A DNA stretch of 64,000 nucleotides from Microbacterium sp. W4I20 (GTDB lineage: Bacteria > Actinomycetota > Actinomycetes > Actinomycetales > Microbacteriaceae), in the NCBI RefSeq assembly GCF_030816505.1, contig NZ_JAUSYB010000001.1:558001-622000 (forward strand), in the 5' to 3' direction. The translations under genes were made by a program, and so were the position numbers. The notes beneath the pieces were generated by a model. The model had not been told where the DNA came from. It worked only from the letters and a program-made list of their open reading frames with translations, and searched no databases. Positions 39,133 to 49,100 of the stretch are shown piece by piece. Position 1 is the first letter of the stretch. Each line of letters opens with the position of its first letter.

Positions 39133-41075
39133 TTGATCACCTTCGCTGACAGCATGTCCTGGCGCACGGCCAGGAGTCGGATCTGCTCCGAGGAGCCCTG
39201 TGCGGGCACCGAGAAGAACAACTGGAATCCATACGTGGACTCGACGCCCTTGGCGGCCTCCGACACACCCGTCAGTGCCTTGGCCTGCGGGTTGTCGGCG
39301 AGGCGGATGACGGCATCCGAGACGGTCGGCGTCACCTTCTCGATGTCCTCGAGCGAGATCGCCACGATCGCGCCGCTGTCGAGTGTGGTCATCGACACGG
39401 GGTCGTCACCGGTGGGGACCATGTCGAACGCCGCCTTCGACGTCTTGTCGGCGCCCTTGTCCTTGAGCTTCTGGTTGAGGGCGGCGCGGCTCTCGGTGAT
39501 CGACTTCGCCAGGCTCAGCGAGATGTCGTCGAAGAGGTCGTACGACGGGCTCTTCTCCCCGGCGTCGACGACATCGGCGAAGGCTGCAGCGAGCTCGGCG
39601 GGCGGCATCCGCAGGAAGGCGGAGTCGGAGGGTACGAGCGAGCTCCCCAACCACGGTGCCGCGACCTCAGGGAACACCACGTCAGCCGACATCTCGGCCA
39701 TGTCGGTGACCTTGTAGTTCGCCCAGGGGTCCTGCTGCGTCATCGTCAGGATCACCGGCGGCACGGTGTCATCCTCGGTGCTCTTGGACAGCACGAGCAC
39801 GGTGCGCGGCCAGCGGTCGGTCGCCTCGGGAAGCACGACCTCGAACTTGTCGGTAGGGATCGCCGAAGGCAGCGGGGTGTCGGTGAGCTTCGTGCGCAGA
39901 GCGTATTCGGTGGTCCGCGCGGCCAATGCCCGTCCGTCGAGGCGGGTCTTGGCGAGATCGAGATCGAGGGCCGTGTCGGCCTCGACGAGGGTGTCCGAGA
40001 TGTTCTGCAGGATTCGCGTCGCCTGGGCTTCGGTGACAGCCGGCGGCTTCTGGTTCTCGGGTGCGATCACCGTCGGGGTGGGCGAAGGTGTCGGCGCGGC
40101 GTCTCCGAACTGCGGCCAGGATTCAGCGGAGCAGCCGGCAGCGAGCACGGCGGTCAGCGCCAGAGCCGGAAGGGCCAACAGGCGACGGCGGCGGTTCGGG
40201 CGGGACGCGCGCATCGCGTTGCGGGAATCCTGCTCTCTGGCTTCGTCCACGATCTCGGCCTCCTCGACCTCCGGCGTCGGATCGCTGTTCGGAGTGGTCT
40301 CGTCCGTCGCCGGTTCAAGAGCAGCTCGATCCGCGGCCGGCAACGCGGCTACATCGATGGGCTCGGTGATCGGCATGGGACCGGGTCCCTTGCGCCGCGG
40401 GCCACGACCTCGCCGCTGATAGCGGATTCCGAGGATGTACAGGATGAGTCCGATCAGCAGCACGACACCGCCGGCGACCATGAGCGGACCGGCCCAGGGC
40501 GTCGTGTTGTCGAGCGGCCAGGAGACGACGATGTCGTCGGGGGCATTCTCGGTGCCGTCGTGCGCGATCAGGACGCTGGTGCCCTCCGGCAGCTGCATGT
40601 TGTCGGCGATGAGGGCGTTCTCGTCGCTGAAGGAGTCCAGCCACAGGTCCGACCCGACCGGGTTGCGGCCGGTGGGCTCCTCCCCCGTCGCGTCGCCGGG
40701 GTTCTCCTCGGAACCCGCCTCGGGTTCCTCAGCAGGCTCGTCGGTCGGGGCAGCCGCTTCGACGTGCGTGACCTCGAGTGCGCCCGCCTTGTCGACCGTC
40801 ACGTGGTTGTAAGCCGAGTCCGCCAGCCACGCCTCCATGTCGGGCGTGCGACCGTAGCTGGCGAAGATCTCTCCGCCGCCGCGGATGAGCAGGGTCTGCG
40901 CCCCGGGGTTGGTCCGGAGGACGTCGCCGTCGAGGAGGACGAACGGGGCCGGCTCCTCGATGTCGACCTTCGTCTGTTGGGAGTCGGGTCCGAGGAAGAT
41001 GGTGCGCTGAGCCATCCCCGACCCGATCAGCACCGCGGCCAGCACGAAGGCCACGACGGCCCATACGAAACGCAC
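39129..41075 (-). CDS. Large membrane protein with an internal lipobox-like segment
   Basis: 648 aa from GTG 41075, chosen because AGGAG lies 7 nt upstream; GTG 41090 is also possible. TM1 lies at about residues 4-22, an extracytoplasmic domain with an acidic Glu/Pro/Thr stretch follows, TM2 (VAGGVVLLIGLILYILGI) at about 196-213, then a cytoplasmic stretch. At about 290-315 comes RRRRLLALPALALTAVLAAGC, exactly like a lipoprotein signal, followed by PTPSPTPTV and a domain of about 310 residues. It looks like a membrane protein fused to a lipoprotein. Function unknown; overlaps the thioredoxin gene, so the two may act together at the envelope. Confidence 0.72.
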   Translation of the reverse strand: MRFVWAVVAFVLAAVLIGSGMAQRTIFLGPDSQQTKVDIEEPAPFVLLDGDVLRTNPGAQTLLIRGGGEIFASYGRTPDMEAWLADSAYNHVTVDKAGALEVTHVEAAAPTDEPAEEPEAGSEENPGDATGEEPTGRNPVGSDLWLDSFSDENALIADNMQLPEGTSVLIAHDGTENAPDDIVVSWPLDNTTPWAGPLMVAGGVVLLIGLILYILGIRYQRRGRGPRRKGPGPMPITEPIDVAALPAADRAALEPATDETTPNSDPTPEVEEAEIVDEAREQDSRNAMRASRPNRRRRLLALPALALTAVLAAGCSAESWPQFGDAAPTPSPTPTVIAPENQKPPAVTEAQATRILQNISDTLVEADTALDLDLAKTRLDGRALAARTTEYALRTKLTDTPLPSAIPTDKFEVVLPEATDRWPRTVLVLSKSTEDDTVPPVILTMTQQDPWANYKVTDMAEMSADVVFPEVAAPWLGSSLVPSDSAFLRMPPAELAAAFADVVDAGEKSPSYDLFDDISLSLAKSITESRAALNQKLKDKGADKTSKAAFDMVPTGDDPVSMTTLDSGAIVAISLEDIEKVTPTVSDAVIRLADNPQAKALTGVSEAAKGVESTYGFQLFFSVPAQGSSEQIRLLAVRQDMLSAKVIK

Positions 41076-41253
41076 GAATAGTCTCCTCACGCGTCGCAGA
41101 CACCCGTCCGAGACGCAACACTCGACATTCCAGACTAGCGAAAGCTCCTGTGTGTTGCCCACAAACCGGTGCACTGTCCCAGCGCTCGGCACGTCGCCAG
41201 CTCTCTGCACGGCCCGCTCGATAGCCTGATTGCATCCGTTTCGAGGAGCCCCG

Positions 41254-42315
41254 ATGAAGATCCACAACCCCTTCCGCACCGCCCTGGTGGCGACGCTCGG
41301 CGTGGGCCTCGGCATCCTGCTGATCAGCAGCGTCGAGACGCTCTCGACTGTGCTCCTCTATCTCGGGACGGCTCTCTTCCTGAGTCTGGGACTCGACCCG
41401 CTCGTGTCCTTCCTGGAGCGGCGACGGCTCCCCCGCTGGTTGGCCGTGCTGGTGACGATCCTCGCGGTGCTGGCGATCTTCGTCGGCATAATCCTGATCG
41501 TTCTGCCGGTCCTCGTGAACCAGATCTCCCAGCTCATCGCGCAGATCTCCGTGATCGTCCAGCGCGATGAGGCGATCAACGACCTCAAGCAGTGGATGCA
41601 GGATGCCTTCCCGAACCTCAAGGTGGACGAGGTCTTCAACTACGCCGTGGACTGGCTGAACACGAACCTCACCGACATCGGAGGATCAATCGGTCAGGGA
41701 GTGCTGGTGGCCAGTGGCGCCGTGCTCAGCGGTCTCTTCGGGGCGTTCATCGTCCTCATCCTCACCATCTACCTCACCGCGTCGACGCCCTCCTTGAAGC
41801 GGGCGGTGTACCAGCTCGTGCCCGCCTCCAAGCGCGAGCGCTTCATCGACCTCTCGGAGCAGATCACCGATTCAGTCGGCTACTACGTGATGGGTCAGGT
41901 GACCCAGGGAGTGATCAACGGCGTGCTCAGCGCCATCTACCTGAGTATCATCCAGGCGCCGTTCCCCGCGGTCCTCGCCGTCGTCGCGTTCTTCTTCTCG
42001 CTGATCCCGCTGGTGGGAACCCTGACCGGATCGACGATCATCGTGCTCGCCTGCCTGCTGCCCGGCGTGGGCTCACCCGGTATCGCGATAGCCGCGGCGA
42101 TCTACTACCTGATCTACATGCAGATCGAGGCCTACGTCATCTCGCCGCGAATCATGAGCCGCGCCGTGTCGGTCCCGGGGGCGGTCGTCGTCGTCGCCGC
42201 GCTCGCGGGCGGCAGCCTGCTCGGACTGCTCGGCGCGCTCATCGCGATCCCGGTGGCCGCCAGCGTCCTGATCATTTACCGCCAGGTGCTCATCCCTCGG
42301 ATGAACGAACGCTGA
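41254..42315 (+). CDS. AI-2E family transporter
   Basis: 353 aa membrane protein of the PF01594 family, with about seven hydrophobic segments; includes the PLVGTLTGSTIIVLACLLPG and AYVISPRIMSRAVSVPG motifs typical of the family. Family members include permeases for autoinducer 2, Na+/H+ antiporters and others; the substrate is unknown. The ATG is preceded by GAGGAG; a TAGCCT at 41222-41227 could be its -10. Confidence 0.88.
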   Translation: MKIHNPFRTALVATLGVGLGILLISSVETLSTVLLYLGTALFLSLGLDPLVSFLERRRLPRWLAVLVTILAVLAIFVGIILIVLPVLVNQISQLIAQISVIVQRDEAINDLKQWMQDAFPNLKVDEVFNYAVDWLNTNLTDIGGSIGQGVLVASGAVLSGLFGAFIVLILTIYLTASTPSLKRAVYQLVPASKRERFIDLSEQITDSVGYYVMGQVTQGVINGVLSAIYLSIIQAPFPAVLAVVAFFFSLIPLVGTLTGSTIIVLACLLPGVGSPGIAIAAAIYYLIYMQIEAYVISPRIMSRAVSVPGAVVVVAALAGGSLLGLLGALIAIPVAASVLIIYRQVLIPRMNER

Positions 42316-42324
42316 CGACCGTGC

Positions 42325-43047
42325 TCACTCCTCCGACGGCCAGTGCGTCGCGAGCGGGAGCGCGTTCGGATTCACGGCGGCGACGATCTCGGTGAGCACG
42401 CGCCTGGTCTGGGTCTCGCCCACCCACAGGTGCTTGCCGCCTTCGACCGCGATCAGCTGCGCGTGCGGGATCGACGCAAACCGTTCGCGAGCCTCGGCCG
42501 GACGCAGATAGTCGTCCAGCTCGGGCACCAGAACCACGACGGTGCGATCGGTCATCGCCCAGGCCGCGACCTCGGCATCCGACGCCCGGTGGAGCGGGGG
42601 CGACAGGAGGATGATCCCCTCGATGTCATGCTCACGTCCGTACTTCAGCGCGAGCTCGGTGCCGAACGACCAACCCACGAGCCACGGCCGGGGCAGCTGC
42701 CACTCTCGGACGAACGCCATGGCCGCCGCGACGTCGAACTGCTCCGAGGCGCCGCCGTCGAATGTCCCGCCGCTGGTGCCGCGAGGCGAAGTCGTGCCTC
42801 GGGTGTTGAACCTCAGCACCGCGAGATCCGCGAGAGCCGGCAGCCGCGCCGCAGCCTTGCGGATGATGTGCGAATCCATGAAGCCACCGGCGGTCGGCAG
42901 CGGGTGCAGCGTCACGAGCGTCGCCGCGGGGGCGGCACTCTCCGGCAGCGCCAGTTCGCCGACGAGCGTCAGCCCATCGGCTGTTCCGAGTTCGATGTCC
43001 TCCCGATGCGCCGGAAGCTCCAGCGGTCCGCGGATCTCCATGCTCAC
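42325..43047 (-). CDS. Alpha/beta hydrolase
   Basis: 240 aa. Nucleophile elbow GWSFGTELA, oxyanion region TLHPLPTAGGFMDS, probable acid in VPELDDYLRP and His in EGGKHLWVGE. Resembles KANL3/Tex30-like or short-chain hydrolases. GTG 43047 overlaps the upstream stop (GTGA); an ATG at 43041 is the alternative start. Confidence 0.83.
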   Translation of the reverse strand: MSMEIRGPLELPAHREDIELGTADGLTLVGELALPESAAPAATLVTLHPLPTAGGFMDSHIIRKAAARLPALADLAVLRFNTRGTTSPRGTSGGTFDGGASEQFDVAAAMAFVREWQLPRPWLVGWSFGTELALKYGREHDIEGIILLSPPLHRASDAEVAAWAMTDRTVVVLVPELDDYLRPAEARERFASIPHAQLIAVEGGKHLWVGETQTRRVLTEIVAAVNPNALPLATHWPSEE

Positions 43048-43331
43048 GCCATCCTCCAACAGTGTGTGTGCCAGTGCCGTCGCGCTGCGAGGTCGGCCGC
43101 ATCCCCGAGCACGCCGTCCGCGCGCCAGGCGACGAGATGCGCGGTTCCCTGGGGAATGCCTCGCCCACAGCCGGGACACACGTATTCCTTCACCGCTTGC
43201 ACGGCCGATACGGGCTGCACCGTCCACTCGCTGCCACGACGAACCTCAGATCGTTTCCACCCGGCGATCAGACGCTCGAGCGAGTCGTCGGGTTCAGGGC
43301 GCGCGGAAGGTCGTCTGCGGGAGCGGGGCAT
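43044..43331 (-). CDS. Small zinc-ribbon-like hypothetical protein
   Basis: 95 aa. Very basic N-terminus (MPRSRRRPSARP), then CPGCGRGIPQGTAHLVAW and a C-terminal HWHTHCWRMA: two Cys and a Cys/His cluster could bind one zinc. Similar actinobacterial proteins are sometimes labelled ATP/GTP-binding with no visible P-loop; none is seen here. Overlaps the hydrolase by 4 nt. Confidence 0.75.
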   Translation of the reverse strand: MPRSRRRPSARPEPDDSLERLIAGWKRSEVRRGSEWTVQPVSAVQAVKEYVCPGCGRGIPQGTAHLVAWRADGVLGDAADLAARRHWHTHCWRMA

Positions 43332-43340
43332 CGTGCCTGC

Positions 43341-44012
43341 TCACCACCAGTGGTTGTTGATCCAGAAGTTGTACGCGCCCGCCCAGCTGCCGTACCGGCC
43401 CGTCGCGTATCCGCTCGCCCAGCGGAGGTTGTCGACCGGGTTGTAGCCGTTACCGGGAACCTTGCTGCACGGCAGGGCCTGAACGAGACCGCACGCACCT
43501 GAAGAGGAGTTCGTCGCGTTCGGGTTCCAGCCGCTCTCGCGGGAGACGACGTAGTCGACGTACTGCCAGTCGCTCTGAGCGATGCCTGCCGCGGCCATCC
43601 ATTCGGCCGGTGCTCCGCCACCCGTGTACGGCGGGAGGGACCCTCCGCCGGTCGAGCCGCTGTTGGATTCCGATGCCACCACGGGCTTCGGCTTCGGCTT
43701 GGGCTTCGGCTTCACGTAGACCTCGAATGATCCGCGCTCGACGGGGGTGATCGCCGCGCCTTCCACTGTCACCGTGAGGTTCTGCGTGTCGGCGAGAGCG
43801 ACCGAGTAGGCCGAGTCCGGAGCATCCGCAAGGGCCGGCTCAGCGAGGGCCACCCCGGTCGGTGCGACCATCGCGCCGGCGAAGCCGACGACCGCGAGGG
43901 CACTGAAAACGCTGACCACGCCGCGTCGTCTCGACCATCGTCTGGTACCCGCGCGCGCCGGATTGCGCATCGCTGCAGGGACCTGCGACGAGCCGCTACG
44001 TTCGAGATTCAT
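43341..44012 (-). CDS. Secreted transglycosylase (SLT-like domain)
   Basis: 223 aa from ATG 44012. Twin basic residues and a hydrophobic segment (VFSALAVVGFAGAMVAPTGVALA) form a signal peptide. A Lys-Pro repeat linker (KPKPKPKPKP) follows, then a C-terminal goose-lysozyme-like/SLT domain with the catalytic Glu in SRESGWNPNA and GACGLVQALPCSK, ending YNFWINNHWW. Acts on peptidoglycan outside the cell. A TAGACT at 44041-44046 lies 10 nt before an in-frame GTG at 44030, an alternative start. Confidence 0.85.
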   Translation of the reverse strand: MNLERSGSSQVPAAMRNPARAGTRRWSRRRGVVSVFSALAVVGFAGAMVAPTGVALAEPALADAPDSAYSVALADTQNLTVTVEGAAITPVERGSFEVYVKPKPKPKPKPVVASESNSGSTGGGSLPPYTGGGAPAEWMAAAGIAQSDWQYVDYVVSRESGWNPNATNSSSGACGLVQALPCSKVPGNGYNPVDNLRWASGYATGRYGSWAGAYNFWINNHWW

Positions 44013-44078
44013 GTCGTTTCGGGAGTTCACGATGAGAGACAGTCTACGCAAAGGTCCCTGAGACGGCCATCAGGAAGC

Positions 44079-44660
44079 TCAGCGAACAGCGAGAATCACG
44101 TCGATCGTGGCATCGAGGAGGGCGTCGACCTGCTCTTCGCGGTAACCGCCGCGCTGCATCCGGAACGCCGCCGACCGCAGCTGCTCCGGGGTCAATGCAT
44201 CCCCGTCGCGAAGGTAGCGGACGATGCGCGTCGCCACGTGGTCGACCTCATCGATGCGATAGCCGAAGGTGAGGACACCGGTACGCGCGAAGCGATGACG
44301 GCGCGGACGGGCGAGGTGATCCAGGATGACCTGGGCGTCGTCGCGCGCCTGCTCCACCCAGGCGCCAGCGCCCTGTGCGCGTACCACGCGCTCCCGTTCT
44401 CGGGCCGCGAACGCGTCTTCGACGCGGCCCAGCGCGGCATCCACATCCGCGACGACGTACCCGTCCTTGACGAGCGGGAACGATGCGGTGCGCACGTCGG
44501 CCGCGCCGAGCTCGTCTCCCCCGGTCTCGAACGCACGTCGGGCAGATGCCAGGAAGGTGTCGACCGCTGTGCGGTGATAGCCGCGGGTGCGACCGCTGGT
44601 GAGCGCGAACGCGGGGGGCTGCTCGGCCACCGTCTGCTCGTCGATCCGCTCTTCGTTCAT
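44079..44660 (-). CDS. Protein with four DivIVA-type short repeats
   Basis: 193 aa. Four copies of a motif of the form F-x(4-5)-GY-x(4)-VD-x(2)-L: GRTRGYHRTAVDTFL, LVKDGYVVADVDAAL, VLTFGYRIDEVDHVA and MQRGGYREEQVDALL. This is the DivIVA N-terminal membrane-recognition motif repeated without a long coiled coil. Function unknown; its start shares one base with the cdsA stop, so it may link phospholipid synthesis to polar or septal sites, which is inference. Confidence 0.78.
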   Translation of the reverse strand: MNEERIDEQTVAEQPPAFALTSGRTRGYHRTAVDTFLASARRAFETGGDELGAADVRTASFPLVKDGYVVADVDAALGRVEDAFAARERERVVRAQGAGAWVEQARDDAQVILDHLARPRRHRFARTGVLTFGYRIDEVDHVATRIVRYLRDGDALTPEQLRSAAFRMQRGGYREEQVDALLDATIDVILAVR

Positions 44661-45802
44661 CAGATGACCACCCAGGGAGAGAGGAGGAAGTAGAGCCCGA
44701 GCGCGGGGATCGTCGACGGGAGGATGCTGTCCAGGCGGTCGAGGAGGCCGCCGTGGCCGGGAAGCCAGGAGCTCATGTCCTTGATGCCGAGGTCGCGCTT
44801 GAGCATGGACTCGCCGAGGTCTCCCAGAGTCGCCGTGAGCAGGATGCTCGCTCCGATGATCAGTCCCGCCCACCAGGGGAGGTCGAGGAGGAACATCGCC
44901 AGCAGCACGCCGGCCGCGAGAGATGCGAGGACGGCGCCGCCGAATCCCTCCCAGGTCTTCTTCGGACTGATCTTCGGCGCCATCGGGTGGCGTCCGAACG
45001 CCAAGCCGGCCGCATAGGCGCCCGTGTCCGCCGCGACGGCGATCGCGATGAAGCTGAGGACCCACCACTGCCCGCCCTCCTGGACGAGCAGGATGAGGGC
45101 GACCCCGGCGAGGAACGGCACGTAGATCTGCACGAAGCCGCCGATCACGGCGTCTGCGAGCACGTCGCCGTACGTACGGCCGTCTTGGGCGACCATCTGA
45201 CCGACGAGTCGCCACACGATGACGAACGCCACGGAGACGAATACCACGACCCAACTCAGCCATGGCTCCGCGAAGTAAGCGGCGAGCACCAGGACGGCGG
45301 CAGCGATGAGCTGCGGAACGACATCGACTCGACGCCCGGAGGCGCGCAATGCTCTCGTCAGCTCCCACACGCCCAGCAGTGCGGCCGCGAGGGCGAACGG
45401 CACGAAGAGCGCCTTGATGAACAGGAGCGAGGCCAACAGAGCGGCGCCGAAGGCCAGACCGATCACCGTGGCGAGGATCAGGTCGCGCCCGGTGCGCTGC
45501 TTGATGCGCTCATTCGCCTGATCGAGCTGATCGCGGGCGTAGGAGACGTGGCTGTTGAGCTCGTCTCTCCGTACGCGCCACTGCTCACGGATCGCGTTGT
45601 GATCCGCCGTGTCGAGCGGCGAGGAGCCGTGCAGGTCCGCGTCGACGGGAGGCAGAGGCGGGCGAGGAGGAACGCTCGCGACGTCGAACGACGGGAAGGC
45701 CCCGTCCACGAGCGGGATACCGTTGTCGGGCGCCGCCGCACCACGCGCGCCCAGGCGCGCCGACGGTTCGCCCTCCTCGGGATCTCGCGTGACTTCGGAC
45801 AT
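44660..45802 (-). CDS. cdsA: Phosphatidate cytidylyltransferase
   Basis: Makes CDP-diacylglycerol from CTP and phosphatidate in the membrane. 380 aa: a hydrophilic N-terminus of about 100 residues, then about eight TM segments. DTGAYAAGLAFGRH, SPKKTWEGFGGA and the CDS signature SMLKRDLGIKDMSSWLPGHG followed by GLLDRLDS are present. Follows frr in the rpsB-tsf-pyrH-frr-cdsA order. Confidence 0.95.
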   Translation of the reverse strand: MSEVTRDPEEGEPSARLGARGAAAPDNGIPLVDGAFPSFDVASVPPRPPLPPVDADLHGSSPLDTADHNAIREQWRVRRDELNSHVSYARDQLDQANERIKQRTGRDLILATVIGLAFGAALLASLLFIKALFVPFALAAALLGVWELTRALRASGRRVDVVPQLIAAAVLVLAAYFAEPWLSWVVVFVSVAFVIVWRLVGQMVAQDGRTYGDVLADAVIGGFVQIYVPFLAGVALILLVQEGGQWWVLSFIAIAVAADTGAYAAGLAFGRHPMAPKISPKKTWEGFGGAVLASLAAGVLLAMFLLDLPWWAGLIIGASILLTATLGDLGESMLKRDLGIKDMSSWLPGHGGLLDRLDSILPSTIPALGLYFLLSPWVVI

Positions 45803-45807
45803 CGTGA

Positions 45808-46362
45808 CTACACCTCGAGGAGTTCTGCCTCTTTGCGCTTGAGAGCGTCGTCGATCAGGTCGACGTGCTGACGCGTCAGCGCGTCGAGCTCCTTCTCCGC
45901 GCGTGAGATCTCGTCCTCGCCCAGTTCGCTCTTCAGCGCGTCGAGCTCGTCCTTCGCCTTGCGACGGATGCCGCGGACGTGCACCTTCGCGTCCTCGGCC
46001 TTGGTCTTGACGAGCTTGACGTACTCCTTGCGGCGCTCCGCCGTCAGCTCGGGCATCGAGACCCGCACCAGGTTGCCGTCGTTGGTCGGGTTGGCGCCGA
46101 GGTTCGGCATGTCGCGCACGGCCTGCTCGATCGCCTTGAGGGCAGACTTGTCGTACGGCGTGATGATGAGGGTGCGAGCCTCCTGGTTCGCCAGCGACGC
46201 GAGCTGCGCCAACGGCGTCGGGGTGCCGTAGTAGTCCACCAGCACCTTCTGGAACAGCTGCGGGTTCGCACGACCGGTGCGCACCGTGGAGAAGTCCTCC
46301 TTGGCAGCCTCGACCGCCCGAGACATGCGAGAGGTGGTTTCAGCGAGGACGTCCGCGATCAC
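45808..46362 (-). CDS. frr: Ribosome recycling factor
   Basis: 184 aa. Splits post-termination ribosomes with [23 protein letters not shown] and the C-terminal [20 protein letters not shown] are typical. GTG start with TAGGAG 5 nt upstream. Confidence 0.96.
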   Translation of the reverse strand: MIADVLAETTSRMSRAVEAAKEDFSTVRTGRANPQLFQKVLVDYYGTPTPLAQLASLANQEARTLIITPYDKSALKAIEQAVRDMPNLGANPTNDGNLVRVSMPELTAERRKEYVKLVKTKAEDAKVHVRGIRRKAKDELDALKSELGEDEISRAEKELDALTRQHVDLIDDALKRKEAELLEV

Positions 46363-46430
46363 GGTGGCTCCTATCGTCGGGGTGTTCTGGAAATTCTATC
46401 GGGCGAAGCCGTCTCCGCCCGCTCACACGC

Positions 46431-47147
46431 TCAGGCGGTGACGAGTGTACCGATCGGCTCACCGAGCAGGGCGCGCGTGACGTTGCCGGCGGGCTCCATG
46501 CCGAAGACCCGCATGTCCATGTTGTTGTCCATGCAGAGGCTGAACGCCGTCGAGTCGACGACCTTGAGGCCGCGCTGGAGCGCGTCGCGGTAGGTGACAC
46601 GCTCGATGCGCTCTGCATCGGCGTGCTTGTTCGGGTCGGCGGTGTAGATCGCGTCCACGCCGTTCTTCGCGACGAGGACCTCTTCCGCCCCGATCTCGAG
46701 CGCGCGCTGCGCGGCGACGGTGTCGGTCGAGAAGTACGGAAGACCGGCGCCCGCGCCGAAGATGACGACGCGCCCCTTCTCCAGGTGCCGCTCGGCGCGC
46801 CGGGGGATGTACGGTTCAGCGACCTGCGTCATGGCGATCGCGGACTGCACGCGCGTGGCGGCGCCCGCCTGCTCCAGGAAATCTTGGAGCGCGAGAGCGT
46901 TCATCACCGTGCCGAGCATGCCCATGTAGTCGGCACGTCCGCGATCCATGCCCCGCTGGCTGAGCTCCGCTCCGCGGAAGAAGTTGCCGCCGCCGACCAC
47001 GATGGCGACCTCGACCCGGTCGACCGCTGCGGCGATGTCGCGCGCGATCTGACCGACCACGTCGGGGTTGACGCCGAGCTGCCCGGCGCCGAATGCCTCC
47101 CCGGAGAGCTTGAGAAGGACGCGACGGCGTCCGGTGCGTTCGGTCAT
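46431..47147 (-). CDS. pyrH: UMP kinase
   Basis: Amino-acid-kinase-fold enzyme making UDP from UMP. 238 aa from ATG 47147, chosen over an upstream ATG because of the GAGGA ahead of it and family length. [36 protein letters not shown] and [18 protein letters not shown] are visible. Confidence 0.95.
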   Translation of the reverse strand: MTERTGRRRVLLKLSGEAFGAGQLGVNPDVVGQIARDIAAAVDRVEVAIVVGGGNFFRGAELSQRGMDRGRADYMGMLGTVMNALALQDFLEQAGAATRVQSAIAMTQVAEPYIPRRAERHLEKGRVVIFGAGAGLPYFSTDTVAAQRALEIGAEEVLVAKNGVDAIYTADPNKHADAERIERVTYRDALQRGLKVVDSTAFSLCMDNNMDMRVFGMEPAGNVTRALLGEPIGTLVTA

Positions 47148-47196
47148 GGGGGTTGTCCTCTCGTCCCGATTCAAGATAGTGCCTCGTGGGCACGAA

Positions 47197-47231
47197 GAAG
47201 GGGTTCGGATCTCGATGATCCGAACCCCTTC
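47197..47231 (-). terminator. Terminator downstream of tsf
   Basis: Perfect 15-bp inverted repeat (arm GAAGGGGTTCGGATC) with a 5-nt loop, 8 nt beyond the tsf stop. It should separate rpsB-tsf from pyrH-frr; pyrH has its own possible -10 upstream. Confidence 0.82.
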
Positions 47232-47238
47232 GACAGTG

Positions 47239-48066
47239 TTACGCGCCGACCTTGAAGCGCGCGAAGTCCGTCACGGTGATACCGGCGTCCTTCGCCACCT
47301 GGGCGACAGAGAGCTTGTTGTCCTTCGCGTAGTCCTGCTCGAGCAGGGCGACCTGCTTGATGAACGCGGAGACGCGGCCCTCGACGATCTTGGGCAGTGC
47401 CGCTTCCGGCTTGCCCTCGTTGCGGGAGATCTCGGTGACGATCTCGCGCTCCTTCTCGACCGCGTCAGCCGGAACGTCCTCGCGAGCGAGGTACGACGGG
47501 TTGGCGAACGAGATGTGCTGAGCGATGCTGCGCGCCGTCTCGGCGTCGTCACCCGTGTAGGCGACGACGACACCGATCTGCGGAGGCAGGTCCTTGCTCG
47601 TGCGGTGCAGGTACACCTCGACCTTGTCGCCGGTGACCGTGCGCACGCGGCGCAGTTCGACCTTCTCGCCGATGATCGCGGCTTCTTCCGAGATCAGCTG
47701 CTCGACGGTCTGCGAACCGGCCGTCGCAGCGAGAGCGGCCTCGAGCGTGTCGGCCTTGACGGCCGCGACAGCGTCGGCGACCTTCTCGGCGAGGGTGATG
47801 AAGCGGTCGTTCTTGGCGACGAAGTCGGTCTCGCAGGCGAGCTCGATGAGCGTCACGGCGCCATCCTGCTCGCGAGCGACGATCAGGCCCTCACTGGTGG
47901 AACGGTCAGCGCGCTTCGCGTTGCCCTTCGCACCCTTGAGGCGCAGGATCTCGGTGGCCTTCTCGACGTTGCCGTCAGCCTCCTCGAGCGCCTTCTTGGT
48001 GTCGACCATGCCCGTGCCGAGCTGCTCGCGCAGCGCCTTGAGGTCAGCGATGGTGAAGTTGGCCAT
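47239..48066 (-). CDS. tsf: Elongation factor Ts
   Basis: Nucleotide exchange factor for EF-Tu. 275 aa. N-terminal UBA-like domain with [20 protein letters not shown], core with [16 protein letters not shown] with GGAG upstream. Second gene of rpsB-tsf. Confidence 0.97.
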   Translation of the reverse strand: MANFTIADLKALREQLGTGMVDTKKALEEADGNVEKATEILRLKGAKGNAKRADRSTSEGLIVAREQDGAVTLIELACETDFVAKNDRFITLAEKVADAVAAVKADTLEAALAATAGSQTVEQLISEEAAIIGEKVELRRVRTVTGDKVEVYLHRTSKDLPPQIGVVVAYTGDDAETARSIAQHISFANPSYLAREDVPADAVEKEREIVTEISRNEGKPEAALPKIVEGRVSAFIKQVALLEQDYAKDNKLSVAQVAKDAGITVTDFARFKVGA

Positions 48067-48111
48067 GTGTGGTGGCTCCTTGCTTCGTGAAAGTGGGTAT
48101 GTTCGCGGGAA

Positions 48112-49095
48112 TTACTTGGCGTCGGTCGCTTCGGCGGCGGCGACCTCAGCGGTCTCCTCACCGGAAGCGGCGGCGATCGCCTCGTCGTGCGCCTCAGCGC
48201 CGGCCTCGTCGGCAGCGGTCTCGTCGGCTGCGGGCGTCTCGACGACGGCGGCCTCGTCGGCAGCGGTCTCGACCTCAGCGGCGTCAGCGGACTCCTGGAC
48301 CTCGGGAGCGTCAGCAGCGTCGGCCGCAGGCGCCTCGTCGGCGGGGGTCTCGAGAAGCTCGCGCTCCCAGTCCGCCAGCGGCTCAGCGTCGCCGGTCTCC
48401 GGGTTGTGCTTCTGCTGCAGGCCCTCGGCCGCGGCGTCGGCGATGATGCGCGTCAGCAGCGAGACGGAGCGGATCGCGTCGTCGTTGCCGGGGATCGGGT
48501 ACTGGAAGTCGTCCGGGTCGGCGTTCGTGTCGAGGATGCCGATCACGGGGATGCCGAGCTTCTTGGCCTCATCGATCGCGAGGTGCTCGCGCTTGGCGTC
48601 GACGACCCAGATGGCCGACGGCGTCTTGGTGAGGTTGCGGATTCCGCCGAGCGACTTGTGCAGCTTGTCGAGCTCGCGCTTCTTGAGGAGGAGCTCCTTC
48701 TTCGTGAAGCCGCTGTTCGCGGGGACCTCGTAATCGAGTTCCTCGAGCTCCTTCATGCGTGCGAGACGCTTGGAGATCGTCTGGAAGTTCGTGAGGAGTC
48801 CACCGAGCCAGCGCTGGTTCACGAACGGCTGGCCGACGCGAGTGGCCTGCTCGGCGAGGATCTCCTGCGCCTGCTTCTTGGTGCCGACGAAGAGGATCGT
48901 GCCACCGTGGGCGACGGTCTCCTTGACGAAGTCGTAGGCCTTGTCGATGTACCCCAGCGACTGCTGCAGGTCGATGATGTGGATGCCGCTGCGCTCCGTG
49001 AGGATGAAGCGCTTGACCTTCGGGTTCCACCGACGCGTCTGGTGTCCGAAGTGCACGCCGCTGTCGAGCAGCTGGCGGATGGTGACCACAGCCAT
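48112..49095 (-). CDS. rpsB: 30S ribosomal protein S2 with long acidic tail
   Basis: 327 aa. Core of about 235 residues: [57 protein letters not shown]. After it come about 90 residues of Ala/Glu/Asp low complexity ([20 protein letters not shown] and onward), longer than in most bacteria. SD AAGGAG before the ATG. Confidence 0.96.
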   Translation of the reverse strand: MAVVTIRQLLDSGVHFGHQTRRWNPKVKRFILTERSGIHIIDLQQSLGYIDKAYDFVKETVAHGGTILFVGTKKQAQEILAEQATRVGQPFVNQRWLGGLLTNFQTISKRLARMKELEELDYEVPANSGFTKKELLLKKRELDKLHKSLGGIRNLTKTPSAIWVVDAKREHLAIDEAKKLGIPVIGILDTNADPDDFQYPIPGNDDAIRSVSLLTRIIADAAAEGLQQKHNPETGDAEPLADWERELLETPADEAPAADAADAPEVQESADAAEVETAADEAAVVETPAADETAADEAGAEAHDEAIAAASGEETAEVAAAEATDAK

Positions 49096-49100
49096 GGTCG

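Noticed and set aside
43680-43720. Tandem repeat as CRISPR-like or microsatellite
   Set aside because: It encodes the Lys-Pro linker of the transglycosylase; ordinary codon-level repetition.
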